Positions 1 through 7,838 of a stretch of DNA of 64,000 nucleotides are shown piece by piece. Position numbers and translations under genes: made by a program. The stretch lies in NCBI RefSeq assembly GCF_016653315.1, contig NZ_NHSH01000042.1:62001-126000 (forward strand). The letters are read 5' to 3'. Every line of letters begins with the position of its first letter. Position 1 is the first letter of the stretch. Below the pieces are notes generated by a model, which was not told the origin of the DNA, ran no database searches, and saw only the letters and a program-made list of their open reading frames with translations. Source of the stretch: Halochromatium roseum. Its GTDB lineage: Bacteria > Pseudomonadota > Gammaproteobacteria > Chromatiales > Chromatiaceae.

Positions 1-1
1 C

Positions 2-508
2 TTCGAGGGTGTGAGCGAAGGGCCTCTGGTGCCGAGCATTGCGGCGATGAACGCCCGCCTATTCTTCTACATTATGCGTGGTTATAAGCTGGATGAGCGC
101 CCATCGACCATCATGGGCCGCATCGCCAAGGGCTATAGCCTGAAAGAACTTCGCGCGATGGCTGACTATTTCGAAGGTCGGCCTTGGCGAGGGGCGCGCG
201 GGGAGGGCCTAGGGGCAAGTTTGGAGATTGATCGTGAGCGCGCCTTGGAATTGCATGATGACCTGTGCGCCGAGTGTCATGATGATGAAGGGCGGTTTCA
301 GGATAAGGAGATCCCGCGCCTCGCAGGTCAGTGGCCAGCGTACCTCAGCATGATGCTGACTGATTACCGGGATGCTGGTTCCGGCTCAGCCGAAGGTTCG
401 GCTTTCGGTTCTAGGCTACCGCAGCCTGAGAAAATGCGAGAGCGGGTTCAAGATCTGAGCGACGAGGAAATCGATCTGCTGAGCCAGTTCTACTCGCAGG
501 TCGACTGA
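2..508 (+). CDS. Dihaem cytochrome c, FccA-like (5' end outside the window)
   Basis: This is the C-terminal part of a periplasmic dihaem cytochrome c resembling the cytochrome subunit of flavocytochrome c sulfide dehydrogenase, which takes electrons from sulfide oxidation. The frame is open to the left edge, so the first haem motif lies outside the window. What remains shows the inter-haem stretch with STIMGRIAKGYS, typical of FccA, and a second haem site CAECH followed by LAGQWPAYL. The first available internal start is a GTG at 11, which would leave a protein without its first haem and is probably not the true start. The gene ends with a TGA at 506. No partner flavoprotein gene is seen downstream on this strand. 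The family call is by motif and could also fit a general dihaem c4/c5-type cytochrome. Confidence 0.75.
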   Translation, partial: FEGVSEGPLVPSIAAMNARLFFYIMRGYKLDERPSTIMGRIAKGYSLKELRAMADYFEGRPWRGARGEGLGASLEIDRERALELHDDLCAECHDDEGRFQDKEIPRLAGQWPAYLSMMLTDYRDAGSGSAEGSAFGSRLPQPEKMRERVQDLSDEEIDLLSQFYSQVD

Positions 509-579
509 TTCGAAACTGCACACAAGATCTGACGCATCTGTAGTATTCGGAGCTGTCAAATCTAGGTCGCACTGGCTCC

Positions 580-729
580 TCAGGCGCTAGATGGGCTGGG
601 AGTCAGCCGTCGCCAGGTGATCAGTATCCAACGATCCGTGACCTTGCGAACCTCGTTGACGACGTTCAGACCGGCGTGACCGGCACCGATGATGGCGACA
701 TCAACGTTCGTGGTCACAGCATTCTCCAT
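580..729 (-). pseudogene. Truncated flavoprotein start (dihydrolipoamide-dehydrogenase-like)
   Basis: A 49-codon minus-strand frame starts with ATG at 729 and ends with TGA at 580. Its first ~36 residues read as the N-terminus of an FAD-dependent pyridine-nucleotide disulfide oxidoreductase: VDVAIIGAGHAGLN is the dinucleotide-binding GxGxxG fold, followed by NEVRKVTDRWILI, as in Lpd-like proteins of purple sulfur bacteria. After ILI the similarity stops, the active-site CxxxxC segment never appears, and the frame closes within a dozen codons. I read it as the remnant left after the rest of the gene was lost by deletion. Whether the fragment is still expressed cannot be told. Confidence 0.6.
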
Positions 730-906
730 TGGGAAGCAACGCCACTTTCAAGCGCTGGCTTGAAGGCTGTGTTTGCCACAGCAGTCAAGACCGCAGGTGG
801 AAACGAGAGCGCAGGCTGTTGAGATGGTCGCCGGTAGGGACCGCTTAGAGGCTGCGCAGAGGTTGCAGCCTCCAAGCATGACGTGGGGTGACGGGGGGAG
901 GGGTGG

Positions 907-1257
907 CTACTGCATCGAAAGCCATTCGGTGATTGATTTGACCTGCTCGTCACTCGGAGGCGCGTCGCAGCTCGATGGGGAATAGAACGCGGCGTGCATC
1001 AGCTTCGCCTCATCGTTGCTGCCTTCGCCAGCGAGAATCTTAGTGGCTTTCGAATAGAGCTCGTCGGCCGGCTTACCCGCGAGTTCAGGAACCATTTTGC
1101 TGACTGGGCTCTTGCCGTCGGCGCCATGGCAGTTGACACAGCCATGGAACTTGAACAGCTCCGCGCCAGCATTCTCGTTGGCATCCTCAGCCTGAACAAC
1201 GGTGTGCGTGCTGAGCAATAGGGTCAGTAGGCTGGCGGTTAGGGCAGTGTGTTTCAT
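907..1257 (-). CDS. Small periplasmic cytochrome c (class I)
   Basis: A 116-residue exported monohaem cytochrome. Residues 1-23 form a signal peptide ending VVQA, and the haem site CVNCH is at residues 40-44, followed by GADGKSPVSKMVPELAGK. The C-terminal part DEAKLMHAAFYSP and the helix EQVKSITEWL are usual for short cytochromes of the c5/c553 type. The ATG at 1257 is chosen because it begins the signal peptide; the frame extends upstream but without cytochrome-like sequence. The sixth ligand is probably one of the Met residues after the haem site, but which one cannot be fixed by eye. The gene stands alone, divergent from the HAD nucleotidase gene, and probably carries electrons in sulfur or photosynthetic electron transfer. 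Confidence 0.8.
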   Translation of the reverse strand: MKHTALTASLLTLLLSTHTVVQAEDANENAGAELFKFHGCVNCHGADGKSPVSKMVPELAGKPADELYSKATKILAGEGSNDEAKLMHAAFYSPSSCDAPPSDEQVKSITEWLSMQ

Positions 1258-1661
1258 GACGGAACCTATCTCACGTAGTGGGCAGAGGAGCTGGACGACG
1301 TTTTGCGAAACCTTGTCGGTCGTGCTGAGGCACGGCTGATAACAATGCGATTTCGCACGATACTGCTGATAGAGGCATGGTTGGCGACAATGGCGAATCG
1401 GTCTATAGCTCGGATGGCCTAGTGCAACTGGACTAGTCCATCCTGTTGTCCAGGTTCGGCACTGATGACTGGGCACCGACCGTTGAGCTTTTTCGTATAC
1501 TCAGGGCACGGGAATTCTCGTCTCTGATGTCACGCACTGATTCGCACAGGGCTGATCGACGCCCTCGGTCAGCCCTGCGACCGATCGCTAGATGCGACTG
1601 ATCCTTGGCCATCGCGGTCTGTAGAATGGCCGTTAACGCCGAGAAACAGCTGAGCCAACAC
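1258..1661. other. Divergent intergenic region with an inverted repeat
   Basis: These ~400 bases separate the divergently transcribed cytochrome and HAD genes and hold no convincing ORF. The clearest structure is a perfect 9-bp inverted repeat, CAGGGCTGA at 1547-1555 and TCAGCCCTG at 1569-1577, with a 13-base spacer, ~85 bases before the HAD start. It could be an operator or a transcript hairpin. No convincing -35/-10 pair was found. Confidence 0.45.
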
Positions 1662-2345
1662 ATGCTGGACTGGAACGCCATCGATACCGTCTTCCTCGAC
1701 ATGGACGGCACACTGCTGGACCTGCGCTTCGACAACCATTTCTGGCTCGAGCACGTCCCGCTGCGCTATGCCGAGTCGAGAGGGATCTCGCTGGCGGCCT
1801 CGAAGGACGACCTCTATGCGCGCTATCAGGCGCTGCTAGGCTCGCTGCAGTGGTACAGCGTTGATCACTGGACGCAAGCGCTCGCGCTCGATATCGCCAT
1901 GCTCAAGGCTGAGGTCGAGCATCTGATTGCGATTCATCCGCATGTGCTGAGCTTCCTTGAGGCGTTGGCTGCTGCCGGCAAGCGGCGCGTCTTGGTGACC
2001 AATGCGCACCAGAAATCGATCGAGCTAAAGATGAGCAAGACGCGCCTCGATGGCCATCTGGAGCACATCGTCTGTTCCCATGACCTGCACGCCGCGAAGG
2101 AGTCTCCGGAGTTTTGGCCGCGAGTCCAGAAGATCGAGCCCTTCGATCCCGAGCGCACGCTGTTCGTTGACGACAGTCTCCCGGTGTTGCGGGCTGCTCG
2201 TCAGTATGGCTTCCGCTGGCTGCTGGCGATCTTGGCGCCAGACTCGACGCAGCCCGCGCGCGCCTGTGAGGAGTTCGATGCGATCGAGGATTTTTCAGCA
2301 CTGCTGCCAGGACTAACCGCAGTAGCAAGCCCAGAATCTGCTTGA
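1662..2345 (+). CDS. yrfG: GMP/IMP nucleotidase, HAD family (YrfG-like)
   Basis: A 227-residue cytoplasmic haloacid-dehalogenase hydrolase resembling E. coli YrfG, which dephosphorylates GMP and IMP. HAD motif I is DMDGTLLD (nucleophile Asp13, Asp15), followed by the cap with FDNHFWLEHVP. Motif II is in VLVTNAH, the motif III lysine in AAKESPEFW, and motif IV in LFVDDSLPVL. I chose the ATG at 1662 because the protein then begins eight residues before motif I's strand, as in YrfG; earlier in-frame starts (TTG 1605, ATG 1626) add an unconserved leader. The gene stands alone, with a transposase remnant directly after it. Substrate preference is inferred from the family. Confidence 0.85.
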   Translation: MLDWNAIDTVFLDMDGTLLDLRFDNHFWLEHVPLRYAESRGISLAASKDDLYARYQALLGSLQWYSVDHWTQALALDIAMLKAEVEHLIAIHPHVLSFLEALAAAGKRRVLVTNAHQKSIELKMSKTRLDGHLEHIVCSHDLHAAKESPEFWPRVQKIEPFDPERTLFVDDSLPVLRAARQYGFRWLLAILAPDSTQPARACEEFDAIEDFSALLPGLTAVASPESA

Positions 2346-2462
2346 CATCGGAGGCGCGCTGGTTTCGTTCACCGATGATCGCGCGGGCGATCGACGCCAA
2401 GCTCGGCCGCGACTCGACACGGCCGTCTGCGTCCTCTGCGGCCTAGTGATGCCTGCTTCTGG

Positions 2463-2720
2463 GTGGCACAGTGGATGACCAAGCGTCTGTACCAACAACG
2501 ACGACACGCTTATCAGGTCAATTTCGCCAATGCCCTCTCGAAGATGAAGGACAATGTGGTGCGCCTGCTGACTTTGGACCCTCCACCGGGCTTGCTTCAG
2601 CGGTTGCTCTGCGCCATCGCCTCTGAGGTGGAGCCGATCCGGCCTGATCGCACCTTCCCGCGTCACATCAAGTCGACGAAGCCAAAGCGTTTCCACCCCA
2701 ACTACAAGCGCTGCCGGTAG
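2463..2720 (+). pseudogene. Transposase C-terminal remnant (IS4-like)
   Basis: An 85-codon frame whose translation looks like the tail of a DDE transposase of the IS4 group: a helix around YQQRRHAYQVNFANALSKMK, then VVRLLTLD, and a basic end with RPDRTFPRHIKS and NYKR. The in-frame sequence before 2463 soon meets a stop, and no catalytic DDE region is present, so only the last part of the gene survives. About 10 bases after the stop, near 2726-2745, the sequence GGGCTTAACTTAATGGCATT looks like the end of such an element. No matching left end was found upstream. Confidence 0.6.
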
Positions 2721-3216
2721 GTGGGGCTTAACTTAATGGCATTGCTCACAGGCCCCGTGACGATGGCGCTGTTGCTTGATCAACAGGATGTAGCCGATTA
2801 ACGTCGAATTCTATCGTTTTAATGGGCTAGCCCTGTAGGTCTAACCTGTAGGAGGCGAGGTTTCGTATGTTGATCGCGTTGGCCCTGTCTGGGCGGGGTA
2901 TCCAGTGCCGCCAGGCAGTGACTTCGGGTCGTTGCTATAACCTATGCCGGCGAGAATTTTACGGGCCTTGGGGTCGGTTTCATCATCACAGTATCCTTGG
3001 CCTTAATTGCGCTGTGAGCCAAGTCAAACGGCTGTATTAAACAACCGTTTCAGTAACCCCAATGGGCTTCCTCCTGCAAGCTTGGTTGAAATGTTGAAAT
3101 GCAAAAAAGTTCTATGGTCCTTTTGGAGTACTCCCTTCGGGCCAGTTGTCGCCTTCAACCGGAAAAAAGTCGAACATGAGTGACCGCTGCTAGAATGCGT
3201 TTTGTATACTAGTAGG
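2721..3216. other. Gene-poor stretch upstream of the signalling cassette
   Basis: About 500 bases with no gene I can support. It starts with the presumed insertion-sequence end (about 2726-2745). Around 3026-3050 an imperfect inverted repeat AAACGG...CCGTTT could form a hairpin. Around 3085-3101 the 8-base direct repeat TTGAAATG occurs twice in a row, followed by an A-run; this is a possible regulator site for the response-regulator gene that follows. A 57-codon frame at 2867-3040 has a ribosome-binding-like GGAGG before it but no recognisable sequence. Confidence 0.4.
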
Positions 3217-3954
3217 ATGAAAATCCTCATTGCAGATGATCATGCAGTGGTTCGCGCAGGATTGATCTCAGTCCTAGGTGCGCTGTGCCAGCTCAAGATC
3301 GAGTGCATTGAGGCAGAGGATGCTGATCAGGTGGTCGGGGTGCTGGACTCTGGCCTGCATCTGGATCTCGTGATCCTCGACCTGTTTATGCCGGGTGCGA
3401 ATGGCTTCGAACTGCTGAGCGATCTCTGCGCGCGGCTCGATGGCTGTCCGGTGGTTGTGTTCACGGCCAGTGAAGATCTGGCCGATGCGCGCAAGGCGAT
3501 GGATAGTGGCGCCTCGGGCTACATCCCCAAATCGACCGATCCTGCACTGATGCTGCAGGCGATTCGGCTGGTCTTGGAGGGCGGGGTGTACTGTCCGGCT
3601 GAGCTGTTTCAGACCATCCCAGCGCAGGCTACCCGCTGCCTGCCAGAGCCTATCGAGCGTTCAGAGGTGCCACCTGAGGTGGCCGCCGCTGATCAGTTGC
3701 CAGACCTGCTTCAGCCTCAGGACCCGCCTAAGCCTCAGCATCCGCCATCGGCGACCGATCTGGTGCTGACCAGCCGACAACTGCAGGTGCTAGCGCTGAT
3801 CGCCAAGGGCCGGAGCAATAAGATGATCGCGCGTGAGCTCAAGCTCTCTGAGTACACGGTGAAGTCACATGTCGTTGCCATCCTGCGCGCCCTGGGGGCG
3901 GCAAACCGCATCGAAGCCGTGATGCTCGCGCGCGAGCAGGGGTTCGATGTCTGA
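3217..3954 (+). CDS. Response regulator, NarL/LuxR type (first of two)
   Basis: A 245-residue DNA-binding response regulator. The receiver domain is at residues 1-120, with acidic pocket DD at 7-8, phospho-acceptor Asp55 (VILDLFMPGANG), and the conserved Lys in SGYIPKS. A Pro/Gln-rich linker of ~45 residues follows, then a LuxR-type helix-turn-helix (LTSRQLQVLALIAKGRSNKM...YTVKSHV) to the end. The ATG at 3217 is chosen because the protein then starts exactly like its paralogue at 6208; a TTG 15 bases upstream is in frame. It opens a co-directional group with a TonB-dependent receptor, a second regulator, a binding protein and a hybrid kinase, and is probably phosphorylated by that kinase's Hpt domain. 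The long linker distinguishes it from the second regulator. Confidence 0.9.
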   Translation: MKILIADDHAVVRAGLISVLGALCQLKIECIEAEDADQVVGVLDSGLHLDLVILDLFMPGANGFELLSDLCARLDGCPVVVFTASEDLADARKAMDSGASGYIPKSTDPALMLQAIRLVLEGGVYCPAELFQTIPAQATRCLPEPIERSEVPPEVAAADQLPDLLQPQDPPKPQHPPSATDLVLTSRQLQVLALIAKGRSNKMIARELKLSEYTVKSHVVAILRALGAANRIEAVMLAREQGFDV

Positions 3955-4112
3955 GGCGCGTTTCGCTCAGCAGACTATTCTCTCGGCTTCTGCTGAATCG
4001 GCAAGGTCAAGATGCGCCAAGGTCAATGGGACTGCCGGCGACGACAATGGTGATGCTGCTGATTGCAATCACCTTGGGGTGACTCATTGCGGTGATGTGA
4101 CTTCTAATAACC

Positions 4113-6125
4113 ATGGGTAATGCTTTGGCTAACGGCTTTTCACAAGGCGCTTGCTCTCTGCTCCTACTGGCGACGGGTTCGGTCGCGCAGGCGATGCCCG
4201 AGACCTCGGCTGATGAGCGTGAGTTTCTCGCCAAGATACCAAAAGTCACCTCGGCAACGCGGTTGACTGACTCAGTGCTCAATACGCCGGCTGCCGTGAC
4301 CATCATTGATCGCGACTTGATCGATGCGTCAACCCTGCTCAGTGTCCCGGAATTGTTGCGACTTGTCCCTGGCTTTCAGGTGGCCTTGGCATCAGGCGCA
4401 GTCACAACAGCGACTCGACATGGCGTTGCTGACGCCTTGGAGCGTCGGCTTGAAGTGATGGTCAATGGTCATGCGGTCTATTCTCCGGTTCATGCCTTTA
4501 CAGATTGGAATTTGCTTGGCATTCCGCTGGAAAACATTGAGCAGATTGAGGTCATTCGTAGTCCGAATGCACCGGCCTTTGGCGGCAATGCGACATTCGG
4601 CAGCGTCAATGTCATCACCAGAGAGCCCTTTGAACTGCGAGGTCAATATTTGCGGGGTACCCTAGGGTCGGTCGACACTCGGCAGGGGGTTGCGCGCTTG
4701 GGTACTCAGTTTGCTGGAATGGATGCGGTTGCGACGGTTCAGTATGATGAAGCTGACGGCTTCGATGCGGTCAATGATCATCGGCGAATTACAGGCCTTC
4801 GATTTCATGGTCAGCTTCCTTTAGGGCTTTCCGATACCCTCTCTATTGAGCTTGGTTATACCGACGGCGAGACGGGCGCCGATGGTCAAGGTTCCGAGTT
4901 TTCTCCCTTTCGCGATCGTCGGCTATTGGGACATTATCAGGTTCTCACTTGGCGCAGGAATGCGTCTAATGATCAGGGCATGAAGCTCTCGGTCTCCCAT
5001 CAGTTTTCTCGGGAAGATGATCGTTACCAAGTCGATGTCGCCCCTGAGTTATCGATTGAGCTTGGTTATTTTAATAGCGATGGGAGCCGTATTGACGTTG
5101 AGTTTGAGCAATGGTTGAAGCCTCATCCGTCACTGCGCTTGTTGTGGGGTGCTAGCGTTCGCTATGATCACGTAGAATCTGACCTCTACCTTGCTCGAAC
5201 CAATGGCGAGATCGGAGAATGGACCGGACGCGTTCTTGGCTCTGCTGAATGGTATGCTAGCGAGCGGTTGACTTTTAGTTTGAACGCCTTAGGTGAGTTT
5301 TCCGAGTCTGCTGACAGTAAACTATCGCCCCGTTTGGGTGTCAATTGGCGTCTTGCCAAGGGGCAGGCATTGCGCGCAAGCGCGAGTCGAAACTATCGAC
5401 TGTTTAGTGCTGCTGAACAGTTCGTTGATTACCCGATTTACCTATCAGACGGCACTTTTGTGCGACAGCTGTTCTTGGCAACAGGGCCGGATGCAGCTCC
5501 AGAGCAAGTGGATAGCCTGGAGTTTGGCTATCTCTTTGACCAGCCGTTGATGGGATTGAGCTTTGACTTCTCACTCTTCTATGAGCGTCTAAAAGGCGCG
5601 GGCGCTGAATTGCTCGCCCCAGGTCGCGTTCGTATTAGAACAGATCGAGGCGGCGGTTGGACGACGCGCGGCTTTGAGGCGCAGGTGCGCTACCAGCCGG
5701 ATGCAAAGATGCTGATTTTCGGCAGCTACGCTTGGGCCAAAACCAAGGGGAGCGAGCCGACGCGCTTGGATGAGAATGGGGTCATGGTCGATTGGCAGTC
5801 GCTTAATGATGCAACGCCTGAGCATACCCTGGCGTTGCAAGCCAGTCGCCGTTTTGGCCGAGGCTGGAGCGGAACCCTCGCGATTTTCCATCTGGACGAG
5901 ATGCGCTGGTTGGGTGATGGCGGTCCGATTGACGATTACATCCGGCTCGACGCCAAGCTCGCCAAGCGCTTTCGCCTGTCCGATGCTGAGGTCAACATTG
6001 AGCTGATTGTGCAGAATCTGGCAAACACGCCCTATCAGGAGTTTCGAGATGATGGTGTTTACGAGCGCCAAGGTAATCATTTCGATCGTAGGGCGTTCTT
6101 GCAAGTCAGTCTTGGGCTTCCGTGA
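4113..6125 (+). CDS. TonB-dependent outer-membrane receptor
   Basis: A 670-residue outer-membrane receptor. The N-terminus has a signal peptide ending VAQA. The plug domain spans about residues 45-165, with TPAAVTIIDRDLI, LLRLVPGFQVALASG, LENIEQIEVIRSP and FGSVNVITRE. The remainder is the 22-strand barrel with alternating aromatic and polar strands, ending QVSLGLP. Such proteins import siderophores, cobalamin, metals or other ligands with TonB energy; the ligand here is unknown. It lies between two response-regulator genes, so its expression or its ligand is probably tied to the two-component system. No Shine-Dalgarno sequence is obvious before the ATG at 4113. The codon use looks less GC-rich than its neighbours, which may hint at separate acquisition. 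Confidence 0.9.
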   Translation: MGNALANGFSQGACSLLLLATGSVAQAMPETSADEREFLAKIPKVTSATRLTDSVLNTPAAVTIIDRDLIDASTLLSVPELLRLVPGFQVALASGAVTTATRHGVADALERRLEVMVNGHAVYSPVHAFTDWNLLGIPLENIEQIEVIRSPNAPAFGGNATFGSVNVITREPFELRGQYLRGTLGSVDTRQGVARLGTQFAGMDAVATVQYDEADGFDAVNDHRRITGLRFHGQLPLGLSDTLSIELGYTDGETGADGQGSEFSPFRDRRLLGHYQVLTWRRNASNDQGMKLSVSHQFSREDDRYQVDVAPELSIELGYFNSDGSRIDVEFEQWLKPHPSLRLLWGASVRYDHVESDLYLARTNGEIGEWTGRVLGSAEWYASERLTFSLNALGEFSESADSKLSPRLGVNWRLAKGQALRASASRNYRLFSAAEQFVDYPIYLSDGTFVRQLFLATGPDAAPEQVDSLEFGYLFDQPLMGLSFDFSLFYERLKGAGAELLAPGRVRIRTDRGGGWTTRGFEAQVRYQPDAKMLIFGSYAWAKTKGSEPTRLDENGVMVDWQSLNDATPEHTLALQASRRFGRGWSGTLAIFHLDEMRWLGDGGPIDDYIRLDAKLAKRFRLSDAEVNIELIVQNLANTPYQEFRDDGVYERQGNHFDRRAFLQVSLGLP

Positions 6126-6207
6126 TCTCGTCGGTGAGAAGCGCTGATGAGCTATTGGAGTCGATCATGGTGTCGGGTGTGGTCCACCCGCTTGGCGTGA
6201 GAACAAC

Positions 6208-6846
6208 ATGAGAGTGCTCATCGCAGACGATCATGAACTTGTCCGCGCTGGACTCATCGCTGTCCTCGACCAACTCTGTCAGAAGGGTACGGAGTTCATT
6301 GAGGCAGAGGATGCGAATCAGGTTCTTGGCGTGATCGATTCGGGTATCCATCTCGATCTGGCGATCTTGGATCTCTTTATGCCCGGCGCCGATGGTTTCG
6401 AGTTACTCAGTGATCTGACTGCACGACTTGATGGCATACCGATCGTGGTCTTGTCGGCAAGTGAAGACAGATCGCATATCCGCAAGACATTGGATTGTGG
6501 CGCCTGTGGTTATATTACAAAATCGACGCCAGCAGCGCTCATGATTCAGGCCTTTCGCTTGATCTTGCAAGGCGGTATGTATTTTCCGGTCGAGCTTGTC
6601 TCCACAGCCCACTCGCCAGCCAGTTGCGATCAGCTGCCGCCCGATCCGACTCTAGGGCTGACCGACCGACAGCTCGAAGTGCTATCGTTGATGGCGAAAG
6701 GCCGAAGCAACAAGATGATCGCACGTGAGTTGGGTTTATCCGCATTCACGGTGAAGACCCATGTTGCGTCGATATTGAGAACGCTCCAGGTCGCAAACCG
6801 CGTTGAAGCCGCGCTGGTCGCGAGTCGCCTTGGCATTGACCTCTAA
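6208..6846 (+). CDS. Response regulator, NarL/LuxR type (second of two)
   Basis: A 212-residue response regulator, a close paralogue of the one at 3217: the first 60 residues align without gaps, including Asp55 in LAILDLFMPGADG and the DD pocket. The LuxR-type helix-turn-helix (LTDRQLEVLSLMAKGRSNKM) occupies the last 60 residues. The linker between the domains is ~25 residues shorter than in its paralogue. It starts 82 bases after the receptor gene and is followed at once by the binding-protein and kinase genes, so it is probably cotranscribed with them. Two such similar regulators under one kinase suggest either shared targets or one acting as a phosphate sink. Confidence 0.9.
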   Translation: MRVLIADDHELVRAGLIAVLDQLCQKGTEFIEAEDANQVLGVIDSGIHLDLAILDLFMPGADGFELLSDLTARLDGIPIVVLSASEDRSHIRKTLDCGACGYITKSTPAALMIQAFRLILQGGMYFPVELVSTAHSPASCDQLPPDPTLGLTDRQLEVLSLMAKGRSNKMIARELGLSAFTVKTHVASILRTLQVANRVEAALVASRLGIDL

Positions 6847-6866
6847 ACCTCCTGCGCGTGATTAAC

Positions 6867-7838
6867 ATGACAGCAGAGGCCACAACCAGGTTGCGGCGCA
6901 AGGCAGTGAGGGGATGGTTAAGAACGGTGGCGGCCGCTGGAATCGGGTGCTCGACGTCCGTCTTTTCACATTCCGATCCGGCGCCTGTCGAGCTGCTGCT
7001 GAGTGGGCGGCATCAGGCCTATCAGGCGGTTGCCGATGGGCTTCTGCAGGGCTTGACGAGGACAGCGGCTGGGCGGCGCCTGCGGGTGGCTCAGCAACAG
7101 CTGCCGGAAAGCGAGCCGAGCGCTGAAGCAGCGTTATTGGTCGCGGTGGGGGCGCGTGCCTGCGAGCGTGTGCTCGAGCAGCAGGCTGTTCCGATCTTGT
7201 GTGTCTTTATTCCCGAAGGTCGGTTTCGCACCCTGGCAGCGCGAAAACGGGCCGATCAGCTCCTCGGCGCGATCTTCATCGATCAGCCGATCGTCCGCCA
7301 ACTGGCGCTTGCTCGGGCGCTATTGCCCAATGCTAAGCGGGTTGGTTTGCTGGCTGGGGCGCAGTTGAGTCAGGCCGAGGTCGCGCTCCGCCGTGCGGCG
7401 CTGGCCTTGGGGTTCAGGGTCAACCTAGAGGTGAGTGACGGCGGCAAAGACGTCGCGCCGGCAATCAGGGCGCTGCTGCAACGGGCCGAATTGATTGTTG
7501 CGGCCTTCGAGCCGGAGGTATTGAGTGTCTCAACCGCACGCTGGTTGCTCCAAGGTGCCCATCATCGGCGAATCCCAGTGATTGGCTATTCGGCAGCCTA
7601 CGTCGAAGCGGGCGCCTTAGCAGCAATCTACAGTTCGCCCGAGTCCATTGGTGAGCAGACCGCGGGCGCGGTCCTGGCTTGGGCGCGACAGCGGCAGCGC
7701 TGGCGCCCGCCGGTGTCTTATCCAGAGCAGTTTGAGCTGTCTATCAACGCCTCGGTTGCGAGCGCTTTGGGGATCGATGCCCCTTCTCTTGAGGTGTTGG
7801 CCGAGCGTGTCGATAGGCTGATCGGGGATTCCCGATGA
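6867..7838 (+). CDS. Periplasmic ABC-type substrate-binding protein
   Basis: A 323-residue protein of the ABC substrate-binding type related to the TrpX/PF04392 group. After a basic and hydrophobic export signal comes a two-lobed fold: VELLLSGRHQAYQAV..., ...LLVAVGARACERVL, LLGAIFIDQPIVRQLALARALLP, a central strand AKRVGLLAG, and IPVIGYSAAYVEAGALAAIYSSPESIG. No ABC permease or ATPase gene lies nearby. Its stop overlaps the kinase start (ATGA), so it most likely serves as the periplasmic ligand sensor for that kinase rather than as a transporter part. The ATG at 6867 is chosen; a GTG at 6858 is also in frame. The ligand is unknown. Confidence 0.8.
   Translation: MTAEATTRLRRKAVRGWLRTVAAAGIGCSTSVFSHSDPAPVELLLSGRHQAYQAVADGLLQGLTRTAAGRRLRVAQQQLPESEPSAEAALLVAVGARACERVLEQQAVPILCVFIPEGRFRTLAARKRADQLLGAIFIDQPIVRQLALARALLPNAKRVGLLAGAQLSQAEVALRRAALALGFRVNLEVSDGGKDVAPAIRALLQRAELIVAAFEPEVLSVSTARWLLQGAHHRRIPVIGYSAAYVEAGALAAIYSSPESIGEQTAGAVLAWARQRQRWRPPVSYPEQFELSINASVASALGIDAPSLEVLAERVDRLIGDSR

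Noticed and set aside
907-1476. Longer cytochrome c reading frame starting at 1476
   Set aside because: The 73 extra residues have no signal-peptide or cytochrome features, while the ATG at 1257 begins a clear signal peptide.
2867-3040. 57-codon frame preceded by GGAGG
   Set aside because: The translation is Arg/Cys-rich without any known pattern, and another frame nearby (ending GVGFIITVSLALIAL) reads more like a real membrane-helix remnant. Neither can be supported as a gene.
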